Part shown: piece by piece, positions 1 through 7,409 of the stretch
How the letters are laid out: each line of letters begins with the position of its first letter
How positions within the stretch are numbered: the stretch's first letter is position 1
Translations under genes and position numbers: made by a program
Source of the DNA: Candidatus Solibacter usitatus
GTDB lineage: Bacteria > Acidobacteriota > Terriglobia > Bryobacterales > Bryobacteraceae
NCBI GenBank assembly: GCA_016191645.1
Contig: JACPVQ010000131.1
Location: forward strand, 1-36,143
Direction: 5' to 3'
DNA: 36,143 bases
The notes under the pieces: generated by a model
Databases searched by the model: none
What the model saw: the letters and a program-made list of their open reading frames with translations, nothing else
What the model was told of the DNA's origin: nothing

Positions 1-106
1 GCTGTTGGAGAGCGTAGAGCGAACTCAACAGGAGGAAACACGCGCCAAGGAATAGGATCCGCCGCAGGCTTATGGTTCTCACAGTCCGGTGTTTCCAGAC
101 TAGCAC
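1..106 (-). CDS. 5' end of a DUF4159-type gene, cut by the window edge
   Basis: Reading leftward from a GTG at 106, the frame encodes a short N-terminus rich in basic residues, then a hydrophobic membrane or signal segment, and then leaves the window. The same 114 bases recur at 7280-7393, where the reading frame continues far enough to be recognised as a DUF4159-type domain, so the family assignment is borrowed from that copy. Whether the copy here is the intact gene cannot be seen. The O-antigen ligase gene ends only about 6 bases upstream of this start on the same strand, so co-transcription is likely. Confidence 0.55.
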   Translation of the reverse strand, partial: MLVWKHRTVRTISLRRILFLGACFLLLSSLYALQQ

Positions 107-114
107 GGCGGTTT
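1..114. repeat. Left copy of a 114-bp direct repeat (5' end of a DUF4159-type gene)
   Basis: Positions 1-114 are identical, base for base, to 7280-7393. Identity stops at 115, which reads a where 7394 reads g. The repeat holds the first ~35 codons of a minus-strand DUF4159-type gene (GTG start at 106) that runs off the left edge. In this copy the neighbour is the O-antigen ligase gene, whose stop lies at 113-115. In the other copy the neighbour is the mtrB-like gene. The true repeat may be longer, because the window begins inside it. Confidence 0.95.
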
Positions 115-1438
115 ATGAGGATGTAGTGTTGTTGACTGGTGTGCGGATACTGGCGGCAATTCCCGTGATCCAGGACAGCAGGAGTGCATTGGCGGGAATG
201 TACATGTTGTAATCCGTGAAGCTGTGAAGTGCAATTGCCGCCATGGAACCTGCGCATGCCATCGCGAGGTATTGGCTTTTTGGCGTGGGATGACTGATGG
301 CGGACTTCACGATTCTGAACAGGATGCCCAGGAATAACGCCGAGCCGATGAGGAATCCGGCAATTCCCGCTTCGGCGAGGAGTTGCAGATAATCATTGTG
401 CGCATAGTCGGCGATACGCGTCGGCAGACTGATTCTGTAATGGAGAAAGACGGGTTCGAATCCGTTCAGTCCGCAGCCAAACAAGAGGTAAGCCTTGATC
501 ATGGGAACGGTTTCCACCCAGATGTCGTATCGAGAGAGGAATTCCTCGGAAGCCAGCCGCTGCAACAATTTTTGCGGGGAAAGAAAAACGGTGACGCCAA
601 CAATTCCGGCCACCACTACGGCGGACAGAGCCAACCTCCTCAATGCCGTGGCTCCCCGGGCCGCCAATAGAAGTGCCGCAATCACTAGCATGGAAAGGAT
701 GGAGGACAAGAGTCCTCCCCTCGATAGCGAGCAGAGGATGGCCACCATCATCGCGGCGGCCGCGATTCCCGCGATGGCGCTCCGCAGATGGGAGGGCGGA
801 CCGCCGTCGTCCGCCCACACCTGACGCGCCGCCGCCAGAGCGTAGACCACGCAAAACGGCAGCACCATTTCGAGATATCCGGCGAAGTGGTTGCGATTGG
901 GGTAAGTCCCCGACACTTCGCTCCCCGTTGAGAATTCCAGCAGCCCGTAAATGGCTTCCAGGAGTCCAATCGCCACAAGGGGCGCGGCAAGCAACCAGCG
1001 TCTCTGCCGCAGACGGAAGCCCAAGTCGCGTACCAGCAGGAAGCAGACGGTGTAGGCGCAAATCTGAAGAAGCATCTGCAGCGTCCCTTCCGGCACGACG
1101 CTCAGGGTCGCGAAACCGCTCACGCCCGTGACCGGCTGCAGAGCATCCTCAAGCGCAGCGCGGCTGGGGGAAAGCATTCGCAACAACGTCACCGGCAGTG
1201 GAATGATCTGGAACAGGGCGTAGCAGGGAAGCAGCGCCAACGGCCATTTCAGCGCGCGTTCCAGCGGAGGCGGTCTCTTTTCGCCGCGCATGCCAATCCA
1301 ATGGATGCAGCCAAGCAATCCCATGGCAAGCAGACAATAGTTCCATTGGCTGTAGACCACACCGCCTCGCGCAAAGACGGCGAAGCCCAGAATGGCCGTT
1401 AGGCCCGCCAGCGCCACTGCTTTCAGCTGAGTCCTCAA
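113..1438 (-). CDS. O-antigen ligase / polymerase family membrane protein
   Basis: A 441-residue polytopic membrane protein, which is a normal length for the Wzy/WaaL O-antigen ligase-like family. Several hydrophobic spans are visible along its length. A 'YPNRNHFAGYLEM' stretch and a large-loop 'YAHNDYLQLLAEAGIAG' stretch match the conserved loop and following helix of these enzymes. Such proteins polymerise lipid-linked glycan repeats or transfer them to an acceptor in the periplasm. The start overlaps the stop of the upstream TPR-like gene by 4 bases (1435-1438), which points to translational coupling. The gene lies in a minus-strand set divergent from a wza/wzc-like operon, so a role in EPS polymerisation or attachment is likely. 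The stop codon falls exactly at the edge of the 1-114 repeat. Confidence 0.85.
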   Translation of the reverse strand: MRTQLKAVALAGLTAILGFAVFARGGVVYSQWNYCLLAMGLLGCIHWIGMRGEKRPPPLERALKWPLALLPCYALFQIIPLPVTLLRMLSPSRAALEDALQPVTGVSGFATLSVVPEGTLQMLLQICAYTVCFLLVRDLGFRLRQRRWLLAAPLVAIGLLEAIYGLLEFSTGSEVSGTYPNRNHFAGYLEMVLPFCVVYALAAARQVWADDGGPPSHLRSAIAGIAAAAMMVAILCSLSRGGLLSSILSMLVIAALLLAARGATALRRLALSAVVVAGIVGVTVFLSPQKLLQRLASEEFLSRYDIWVETVPMIKAYLLFGCGLNGFEPVFLHYRISLPTRIADYAHNDYLQLLAEAGIAGFLIGSALFLGILFRIVKSAISHPTPKSQYLAMACAGSMAAIALHSFTDYNMYIPANALLLSWITGIAASIRTPVNNTTSS

Positions 1439-2625
1439 TTCGCGGCCACTAAACTTACGGTATCAATCCAGACCGTCCCGCGGATGTCGGAGTCGAACTT
1501 CGCGGAGGGATTGCGAATCACCTTGATCGAAAGCGACTTCGTAAAGGAAGTGACGCTGAATACCTTCTCTACTTTGATCCATTCCGCCGTTCCCGTGATC
1601 CTGTCCGTTGTGACGTGGAGGCGAGACGCATCTTCGTTGCCGTGGATGAGAAATCCGATTCCTTCATCGGTGGTGATTTCCGAGGCGCGGAGGTAGGCTT
1701 GAAATCGATAATGCCCAGGTGCAACGACGGCTGTTTGTGACACATGACCATAGGACAGATTGCTGTTGCCATGGAAGTTGATGCGCAGCGAAGTTCTGCC
1801 CGAATGCGCCACTTGCGAATCGCGTATCGCCGTCACGCCGGGACAATCGAACACCCTCCAGTCTAAGACGCCCGCCGTTGGAGTCATCTCGAAACCACCG
1901 TTTACCAGAAGATTGGCGCGTTCGAATGCGCCCGGACGCGACCCCAGGTGTTTTCTCCACAGTTCGGCGGCGGTCGAGTGTTCGCCCTGCTTCAACAAGT
2001 ATTCGACGTATCGGTTCGCCAGCGGATCATCCACACCATTCAGCGCAGTGGCGCGCTGCCAGGCGTCGCGCAGGTTCTCCAATGGAGCCTCCCTTTCCAG
2101 CAAGTGCTGGAAGTATGCGCCCGCGGGCCGGCCATTGCGAGGAATCCCACGATCATATACGGCTGTGGCGGGAAGCCGCAAATAATCGTACTGGCGGAAT
2201 ACTTCTTTGTCGTAGGCGTCGGTCAAGGCAAGCAAGCGGCCGCCGGAGGTGAACGCTTCCTCCGTGGCGTCCAAATCGAAGAGAGCGCGAGTCACGCGCA
2301 ACAGCACGGGGGGAGAGTACCGGCCGAGTTCGGCGGCCCTGAGGTAGCAGATTCTAGCTTTTTCTTTCCGGCCCAGTCCGCGGAACACGTTGCCCGTGTC
2401 GGACCAGCGATAAGCGGACGCGGGATCTCGCGCCAGCGCGCGCAGGAACAAGGGTTCCGCGCCGGCCCAATCGCCATTCCTGATTTTTTGCAGGCCAGAC
2501 CGGACAAGCAAAGCGTCCGGATAGAGGAGAGATCCGATGAGGAACTCACGGCCGGATTGGATGGCGATGGCTGCACAAGAGTACACAACCATCACCGCAC
2601 ATAGTATCAGAGGGAACAGAGACAC
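1435..2625 (-). CDS. Membrane-anchored TPR-like protein with carbohydrate-binding-like C-terminal domain
   Basis: 396 residues from a GTG start; an in-frame TAG lies just upstream. An N-terminal hydrophobic segment (residues ~1-20) suggests a membrane anchor or uncleaved signal. Residues ~35-130 are helical and TPR-like, with paired helices around 'GDWAGAEPLFLRALARDP' and 'GRKEKARICYLRAAELG'. Residues ~240-396 form a beta-rich region opening with 'LLVNGGFE' and containing 'DWRVFDCPG', which is the usual opening of CBM4/9-like or discoidin-like jelly-roll domains. It overlaps the O-antigen ligase start by 4 bases. The combination suggests a periplasmic scaffold that handles EPS chains beside the polymerase. 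That is an inference, since the family is not firmly recognised. No good Shine-Dalgarno precedes the GTG, and the ATG 33 bases downstream is an alternative start. Confidence 0.75.
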   Translation of the reverse strand: MSLFPLILCAVMVVYSCAAIAIQSGREFLIGSLLYPDALLVRSGLQKIRNGDWAGAEPLFLRALARDPASAYRWSDTGNVFRGLGRKEKARICYLRAAELGRYSPPVLLRVTRALFDLDATEEAFTSGGRLLALTDAYDKEVFRQYDYLRLPATAVYDRGIPRNGRPAGAYFQHLLEREAPLENLRDAWQRATALNGVDDPLANRYVEYLLKQGEHSTAAELWRKHLGSRPGAFERANLLVNGGFEMTPTAGVLDWRVFDCPGVTAIRDSQVAHSGRTSLRINFHGNSNLSYGHVSQTAVVAPGHYRFQAYLRASEITTDEGIGFLIHGNEDASRLHVTTDRITGTAEWIKVEKVFSVTSFTKSLSIKVIRNPSAKFDSDIRGTVWIDTVSLVAAN

Positions 2626-2650
2626 CGCAGTACGCCGGCGACGCTATTTA

Positions 2651-3052
2651 TCAGTGACCGCATCCGGGCCGGTGGACATGACCGCCACCGCCGCCGCCAC
2701 CGCCGCCGCCACCATGATCTTTGTCATCGCATTTCTTGCTCAGCTTTTCCAGCTTGTCTTCCAACTTGTCGGCATCCTTGATAGCCTTCATGCAGGCCTT
2801 TTCAGCGGACTCGGCTGCCTTTTCGCAGGCCTCCCTGGCCTTCCCCTTAAGGGAGCGGCAGGCCCTCTCCGCGGTCTCCGCCTGACGCTCACATGCCCGC
2901 TCAGCGGCTTCCCGCGCCAGTTTTTCGCGGCGGTCTTCTTCCTTGTCGTCAAAACAGCCGCGATCGTATGCAAAGCTCGGGGACGGTCCCGAACTGAAAG
3001 TGGCGGCCAGGACCGCGACACCCAAAAAAATCGCCTTGCGTGCAAAAAACAT
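2651..3052 (-). CDS. Secreted Cys-periodic helical protein with polyglycine tail
   Basis: 133 residues, not a recognised family. A TAGGAG Shine-Dalgarno precedes the ATG. A signal peptide (residues 1-28) ends in SFA before Tyr29. The mature part is strongly charged and probably one long helix (residues ~35-107). Cysteines at 54, 65, 76 and 87 are spaced exactly 11 residues apart inside an Ala/Glu/Arg/Lys-rich hendecad pattern. Two more cysteines, 33 and 108, lie 21 residues outside the set on each side. A run of 11 glycines (114-124) leads into a His/Cys tail ending HRPGCGH. The gene lies 25 bases upstream of the TPR-like gene, probably in the same transcript, and diverges from the EPS export operon. 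A structural or metal-binding envelope role is possible but unproven. Confidence 0.7.
   Translation of the reverse strand: MFFARKAIFLGVAVLAATFSSGPSPSFAYDRGCFDDKEEDRREKLAREAAERACERQAETAERACRSLKGKAREACEKAAESAEKACMKAIKDADKLEDKLEKLSKKCDDKDHGGGGGGGGGGGHVHRPGCGH
2680..2714. repeat. GCC-type trinucleotide microsatellite in coding DNA
   Basis: A run built of CCGCCGCCA-like units on the plus strand encodes the 11-glycine stretch of the minus-strand secreted protein. The unit length is a multiple of three, so slippage would change the tail length without breaking the frame. Confidence 0.8.
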
Positions 3053-3316
3053 TTAGCAACTCCTACTCAGCGATCTTACAGGCGGCCTTCGTTTCCGTAA
3101 AGACACAAAATGACTGTTACTCGAAAATACTTCAATACATTCGTATTACACATGTCAGCGGCGGATTCCCAACAAGGAAACAGGACTACTCGCTAGTACA
3201 GTACTGGACACCGTAGTACGTCCTCGCTAGTTGAATGCCCGGTTGGGCTGCCGTAATGTTCTCATCAGGCCTAACAGTAAGGTGAAGTTAGTTCCAACAG
3301 TCAAGGACACGTCATC
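3053..3316. promoter_or_regulatory. Divergent control region of the two EPS gene sets, with repeated motifs
   Basis: These 264 bases separate the minus-strand Cys-protein set from the plus-strand RHH/wza/wzc-like operon. They contain an 11-base palindrome AGTACAGTACT (3195-3205), a second AGTAC at 3215-3219 exactly 20 bases after the first, and a 9-base direct repeat CTCGCTAGT at 3189-3197 and 3223-3231. Repeats of this size are typical of operators for ribbon-helix-helix dimers, and such a protein is encoded by the first downstream gene. Autoregulation is inferred. The AT-rich stretch 3105-3155 is a candidate promoter area, but no clear -35/-10 pair was fixed. Confidence 0.5.
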
Positions 3317-3640
3317 ATGGCAGTCATCGATCGCCGCTTGCGGCTTGTCAGTTTCCGGGTCTTTCAACGAGAGTACGAGGAGTTTCAAAACCTTTGTATC
3401 TCCGAAGGTGCGAGTAGCCTTTCCGACCTGGCGCGTTCCGCGTTGTATCGGTTGAAAAAGGAGAGCCGCCATGGGGAAACGGCGCTGGACACCAAATTGG
3501 AACCGCTCAGCACGAGGCTGCAACGCTGCGAGCGCGAGTTGGAGCGGCTCAGGATGTTGCTGGACGAAGGCAACTGTCTTAGTCTCGACAATAAGGGACA
3601 AGATGCTGGAAAGAAGGTAATCCAATGCGAAATCGCTTAA
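3317..3640 (+). CDS. Small ribbon-helix-helix-like regulator with coiled-coil tail
   Basis: 107 residues. Residues ~8-48 show a basic strand ('RRLRLVSFRVF') followed by two helices separated by a short Ser/Leu turn ('GASSLSDLARSALYRL'). This is the layout of Arc/MetJ/CopG-type ribbon-helix-helix DNA-binding proteins. Residues ~60-90 form a Leu/Arg/Glu-rich helix ('LQRCERELERLRMLL') likely to be a coiled coil. The gene is first in the plus-strand EPS operon, and its 3' end overlaps the wza-like start by 16 bases, so the two are co-translated. It probably controls the divergent EPS promoters through the repeats just upstream. The family call rests on pattern alone. Confidence 0.65.
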   Translation: MAVIDRRLRLVSFRVFQREYEEFQNLCISEGASSLSDLARSALYRLKKESRHGETALDTKLEPLSTRLQRCERELERLRMLLDEGNCLSLDNKGQDAGKKVIQCEIA

Positions 3641-4557
3641 TGGAGATCATCGCCGCTTTACTAGCAGTTAAAGCCATCGCCCTTGGGGAGGCTCCGTCAG
3701 CGCCGCAGTTGCGTGCAACCTATGTTCTGGGGCCAAACGATCAGATCACGATTCGCACTTCCGATATCGAAGACATCGAACGTACGGTGCGCATCCCGCA
3801 GAGCGGTTTCATCAGTTTTCCACAGGTCGGTCGCGTGCCCGCGGGTGGGCTGACAATCGAGCAACTGGAAAACGAACTGACTGAGCGGCTCAAGGTGGTC
3901 GTGCGGCACCCGCAGGTTTCGGTGGACATCAATGAGTTCCGAAGCCAGCCGGTATCCGTGGTCGGAGCAGTGAAGAATCCGGGGGTGCATCAACTGGAAG
4001 GCCGCAAGACTCTCATCGAGATGCTAGCCCTTGCCGGGGGTTTGCGCGAGGACGCTGGATACCGCGTAAAAATCACACGCGAGATGGAATGGGGAGTCAT
4101 CCCCATACCCGGCGCAGCGCCGGATCCGGCAGGCAAGTTCAGCATCGCCGAAATCGATCTCAAAGTAATCACGGAAGCAAAGAGCCCCACGGAAAACGTT
4201 CTTATCAAGCCGCGCGATGTTATCTCAGTCTCGCGGGCTGCGATGGTCTACGTCATCGGCGAAGTGAAGAAATCCGGCGGGTTCGTAATGACTGAGCGGC
4301 AGAATATTTCTGTTCTCCAGGTTCTTTCACTGGCCGAAGGAATGTCGCCCAATGCCGCTCCTCAGCATGCCAGGATCCTGCGCTCCCCGGATGAGAATTC
4401 ACCCAGAAGCGAGATCGCGCTCGATCTCAAGAGAGTTCTCGCCGGGAAAGACGAAGACGTTGCACTGCGCGCCGACGACATTCTGTTCATTCCGAACAGT
4501 TACGTGAGACGCGTCGCCCGTTGGAGATGGCGGTGCAAACCGGTTCCGGACTATTAA
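3625..4557 (+). CDS. Wza-like polysaccharide export protein (poly-export + SLBB domains), apparent 3' frameshift
   Basis: 310 residues. A hydrophobic N-terminal segment (~1-20) is followed by a poly-export domain (~32-110, starting 'YVLGPNDQITIRTSD') and SLBB-type domains (from ~112, 'PVSVVGAVKNPGVHQLEG', and again from ~205, 'AAMVYVIGEVKKSGG'). Such proteins form the outer-membrane/periplasmic channel for capsule or EPS, working with a Wzc-type kinase, encoded next. The last residues (VRRVARWRWRCKPVPDY) look unlike the family. Another frame, entered at 4503, instead reads RETRRPLEMAVQTGSG and onward to a TAA at 4572-4574, which resembles the usual C-terminus. A one-base loss near 4500 is therefore likely, through either mutation or sequencing error. 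Most of the protein would be unaffected. Confidence 0.88.
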   Translation: MRNRLMEIIAALLAVKAIALGEAPSAPQLRATYVLGPNDQITIRTSDIEDIERTVRIPQSGFISFPQVGRVPAGGLTIEQLENELTERLKVVVRHPQVSVDINEFRSQPVSVVGAVKNPGVHQLEGRKTLIEMLALAGGLREDAGYRVKITREMEWGVIPIPGAAPDPAGKFSIAEIDLKVITEAKSPTENVLIKPRDVISVSRAAMVYVIGEVKKSGGFVMTERQNISVLQVLSLAEGMSPNAAPQHARILRSPDENSPRSEIALDLKRVLAGKDEDVALRADDILFIPNSYVRRVARWRWRCKPVPDY

Positions 4558-4592
4558 TCTGGCGCGGCCGTTAACACAATACATAGGAGTCA

Positions 4593-6887
4593 ATGAAAAA
4601 CATGCGACCTGGCCGGAATCCTCAAAATTCGGAATTGACTTGCGAGAGCTTCAACGGGCGAAAGATCGTCGCCGTTGAACCACAACAAGGGCAGTACTAC
4701 ACGGTTACCTCTGATGAGGAACCCATGCCTCTCATGGAGTATTGGCCTATCCTCTTGCGAGGCAAGTGGATCGTTCTTTCGGCGACGATTCTGGGAGTCC
4801 TGGCGGCCGTACTCTACACGATTCCTCAAACTCCCATCTACCAAGCTCGCGCTTCCGTCGAGATTCAGAATTTCAACGAAAATTATCTGAACATGAAGAA
4901 CGTCGATCCCACGGCTTCGTCAGGGTACGCCGCCGCCGATGCCTACTTTCAGACGCAGATTCAGATTCTCAAAAGCAGGACGCTGGTAGGCAGGGTCATC
5001 GACAGACTCAACTTGGACAAACGCCCGGAGTTCACGTCCTCACAGGGTGATGTTTCCCGGTGGCGAGAGTTGCTTGGGCTTCCTCAGCCGGGTGAAATGC
5101 CCGCTAGAGAGAGGGCCCTCAATAGGGCGATACGGGATCTTTCGGTGAAAGGCACACCCAATACTCGCATAGCGGAAATTAAGTTCGACTCGACAGATGC
5201 TCAACTTGCCGCCGACTTTCTTAATGTCCTGTCCAGTGAGTATGTGTCGGCCAATCTCGAAGGACGTTTGAGATCCACGGAGGGCACGAGCAGTTTTCTC
5301 AATGGACAGATCAAGGAGTTGAAGATTCAGCTCGAAAAGTCCGAAGATGGACTCCAGAATTACGCGCGGGCTAACGGGCTGATGTTCACCTCGGAGAAAG
5401 ACAGCGTGGCGGAAGAAAAACTTCGTCAATATCAGGCGGAGTTATCAAAAGCTCAAGCGGATCGCGTGAACAAGCAATCGCAATTCGAGCTAACCTCATC
5501 GAGCCCCGTGGATACATTGGCAGACGTCGTGAACGATGCCACACTGCGCGATTACCAGGTTAAGTTGACCGACTTGCACCGTCAAGTCGCCGAACTGGGT
5601 TCGCTTCTCACGCCGGCTCACAGCCGGGTACAGCGATTGACCGCTCAAGTTTCACAACTAGAGGCGGCCCAAAAGGCGCACCGCATGAATATCATCCGCC
5701 GAGTGCGCAACGATTTCGATGCCGCACTCCGGCGGGAGAAACTTCTGGAAGCCGACTACGCCAATCAGGTGAGGCTGGTTACCAACCAGTCGGCGAAGTC
5801 CGTCCACTACAACATACTGAAACGGGAGGTCGATACGAACCGGCAGCTCTACGAATCCATGTTGCAGAGCGTGAAGGAGGCGGGCGTTGCATCGGCGATG
5901 CGCGCCAGCAATGTGCGCGTCGTCGACGCGGCGACTGTGCCGTCCCGTCCCTACAAGCCCAACCATCTGCTTTCTGCCGTTCTGGGGTTCCTATTCGGCA
6001 CGCTCATTGGCGTGGGAGTTGTCATTCTCCGCGAGGTCACGGATCGCCGCCTGCAAGATGTTGGCGACGCGGCCTTCTATCTGGGGATTCCCGAACTCGG
6101 AGCGATTCCCGGAGCACGGTTCGGAGTGTCTGCCGGATCAAGAGACGAGGCGGTCGATCCCGTGCGCAAGAGCGTGGAACTTGCCGTTTGGAAAAAGCGG
6201 GACTCGCTGTTTACGGAATCCTTCCATACAACTCTGACATCCATCATGTTCAGCAGGTCAGCAGAGCCGGGCGCCCAACTCCTGGTTTTCACTTCTCCGA
6301 ATCCCGGTGAAGGCAAGACAACGGTCGCAACGAACCTCGCCCTGGCGTTGGCGCAAGTCAATCAACGCGTACTCCTGATTGATGGTGATATGCGCAGACC
6401 ACGGCTCCATTCTATTTTTTCGCTTGAGAACGGTTTTGGTTTGAGTGGCCTTCTCAGGCAGAGCGACTACTTGGATGAGGACGTTATTAGCAACACGATT
6501 CAGGATACCGAGGTTCCCGGCTTATGGGTACTGCCAAGCGGACCAACTTCCAAGAACACCCATAATCTGCTCTATTCCGCGAGGGCGACGGAGTTGTTGC
6601 AGGGGCTGCGGCCTCATTTCGACGTCATTATCGTTGACACTCCACCCATGCTTCAGATGTCCGATGCCCGCGTCATAGGGCGGCTTGCGGACACGGTAAT
6701 CCTCGTGCTCCGCATGGGCAAGACAACACGCGACGCAGCGGTAGCCGCTAGGCGGCGCTTTCAAGCCGACGGAACGGAAGTATTGGGTTTCATCGCGAAC
6801 GATTGGAATCCTAAGAGGGCCAGTTCGTACAACCCTTATGAAGATGCGTACAGTGTGTATCAGAAGAGGCCTGCTGAGAACTGCTAA
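4593..6887 (+). CDS. Wzc-like polysaccharide chain-length protein / BY-type tyrosine autokinase
   Basis: 764 residues, a full-length fused GumC/CpsD-type protein. Order: a Wzz domain with a first membrane span (~57-78), a periplasmic coiled-coil region (~225-440), a second span (~458-480), then a cytoplasmic bacterial tyrosine kinase domain. Walker A is SPNPGEGKTT (568-577), Walker A' is LLIDGDMRRPR (594-604), and Walker B is DVIIVDTPP (677-685). A C-terminal cluster has tyrosines at 746, 749, 753 and 756, the expected autophosphorylation sites. It regulates chain length and export of EPS together with the Wza-like channel. The ATG follows a TAGGAG Shine-Dalgarno. It is the last gene of the plus-strand EPS operon and ends about 18 bases before the Gfo-leader duplication. 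Confidence 0.93.
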   Translation: MKNMRPGRNPQNSELTCESFNGRKIVAVEPQQGQYYTVTSDEEPMPLMEYWPILLRGKWIVLSATILGVLAAVLYTIPQTPIYQARASVEIQNFNENYLNMKNVDPTASSGYAAADAYFQTQIQILKSRTLVGRVIDRLNLDKRPEFTSSQGDVSRWRELLGLPQPGEMPARERALNRAIRDLSVKGTPNTRIAEIKFDSTDAQLAADFLNVLSSEYVSANLEGRLRSTEGTSSFLNGQIKELKIQLEKSEDGLQNYARANGLMFTSEKDSVAEEKLRQYQAELSKAQADRVNKQSQFELTSSSPVDTLADVVNDATLRDYQVKLTDLHRQVAELGSLLTPAHSRVQRLTAQVSQLEAAQKAHRMNIIRRVRNDFDAALRREKLLEADYANQVRLVTNQSAKSVHYNILKREVDTNRQLYESMLQSVKEAGVASAMRASNVRVVDAATVPSRPYKPNHLLSAVLGFLFGTLIGVGVVILREVTDRRLQDVGDAAFYLGIPELGAIPGARFGVSAGSRDEAVDPVRKSVELAVWKKRDSLFTESFHTTLTSIMFSRSAEPGAQLLVFTSPNPGEGKTTVATNLALALAQVNQRVLLIDGDMRRPRLHSIFSLENGFGLSGLLRQSDYLDEDVISNTIQDTEVPGLWVLPSGPTSKNTHNLLYSARATELLQGLRPHFDVIIVDTPPMLQMSDARVIGRLADTVILVLRMGKTTRDAAVAARRRFQADGTEVLGFIANDWNPKRASSYNPYEDAYSVYQKRPAENC

Positions 6888-6905
6888 CGGCCTGTTTTTC
6901 AATCG

Positions 6906-7029
6906 GCAAGACCGATAATGATACGATGAATCGGTAAGGAGTTCCTTCTTCTATGGATTCACGCCGCAGCTTTATCGGCAGCGTTGCCACAGGTCTGGCC
7001 GGGAGTCTGGCCCCGTCGCAGGTGTTGGG
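6906..7029. repeat. Copy of the Gfo/Idh gene leader and first codons (124-bp direct repeat)
   Basis: Positions 6906-7029 match 12391-12514 in the same orientation with a single difference (g at 7003, a at 12488). The match starts abruptly (6905 g versus 12390 c) and ends abruptly (7030 g versus 12515 t). It includes the inverted repeat ACCGAT-N13-ATCGGT, the AAGGAG Shine-Dalgarno and 26 codons of the Tat signal. Immediately after it begins the fragment of the DUF4159-type gene. Confidence 0.95.
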
Positions 7030-7060
7030 GGCTCCACAGATCGCGCATGAACGCGCGTGA
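6953..7060 (+). pseudogene. Truncated 5' fragment of a Gfo/Idh/MocA oxidoreductase gene
   Basis: From the ATG at 6953 the frame encodes MDSRRSFIGSVATGLAGSLA and then PSQVLGA, identical to the signal region of the intact gene at 12438. It then runs into foreign sequence (PQIAHERA) and stops at 7060, for 35 residues in total. The promoter-proximal sequence and ribosome-binding site are copied too, so it may be expressed as a short Tat signal-like peptide without cargo. It has no catalytic domain. It is best read as a recombination scar. Confidence 0.85.
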
Positions 7061-7385
7061 GTCTGCGCAGAAGCTGCGAACAATGGCGGTCCGATGTCGG
7101 ATAATCCATGGTCCAGTAGGAGACGCCCATGCGCCAGTCGCTCAATCCGCCGCGACGCCGTCCGGCAAAACCGCCGAGCGGTGGATACATCAGCCGCGCG
7201 AAAACCCATTCCGTCTTCTCACTGGCATCGGAAGGCAGACGATCGCCGGCGTGCTCAAATCCGGGGTAGACGCGGAACGGCTGTTGGAGAGCGTAGAGCG
7301 AACTCAACAGGAGGAAACACGCGCCAAGGAATAGGATCCGCCGCAGGCTTATGGTTCTCACAGTCCGGTGTTTCCAGACTAGCAC
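7030..7385 (-). pseudogene. DUF4159-type gene, 3'-truncated fragment
   Basis: Reading leftward from a GTG at 7385, ~119 residues are recognisable: a basic N-terminus, a hydrophobic segment (~14-34), then 'EWVFARLMYPP', 'YWTMDYPTSDRHCSQLLRRL' and 'TRVHARSVE'. This pattern belongs to DUF4159 proteins (family knowledge), which usually run to well over 200 residues. The frame leaves the domain at ~7030, exactly where the Gfo-leader copy begins, and continues only as antisense of that copy. The gene is therefore cut in the middle of its domain. The first 114 bases of this fragment also occur at window positions 1-114. Function of the family is not established. Confidence 0.75.
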
Positions 7386-7393
7386 GGCGGTTT
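7280..7393. repeat. Right copy of the 114-bp direct repeat
   Basis: Identical to 1-114. The two copies bracket the whole EPS block (115-7279) in direct orientation. After 7393 the sequence continues into the 3' flank of the mtrB-like gene instead of the O-antigen ligase gene. Confidence 0.95.
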
Positions 7394-7409
7394 GACGAGT
7401 GGATTGAGC

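Noticed and set aside
420..470. A tRNA T-arm-like GGGTTCGAATCC sequence
   Set aside because: It lies inside the O-antigen ligase coding sequence (encoding NGFEPVF) and no acceptor or anticodon arms fit around it.
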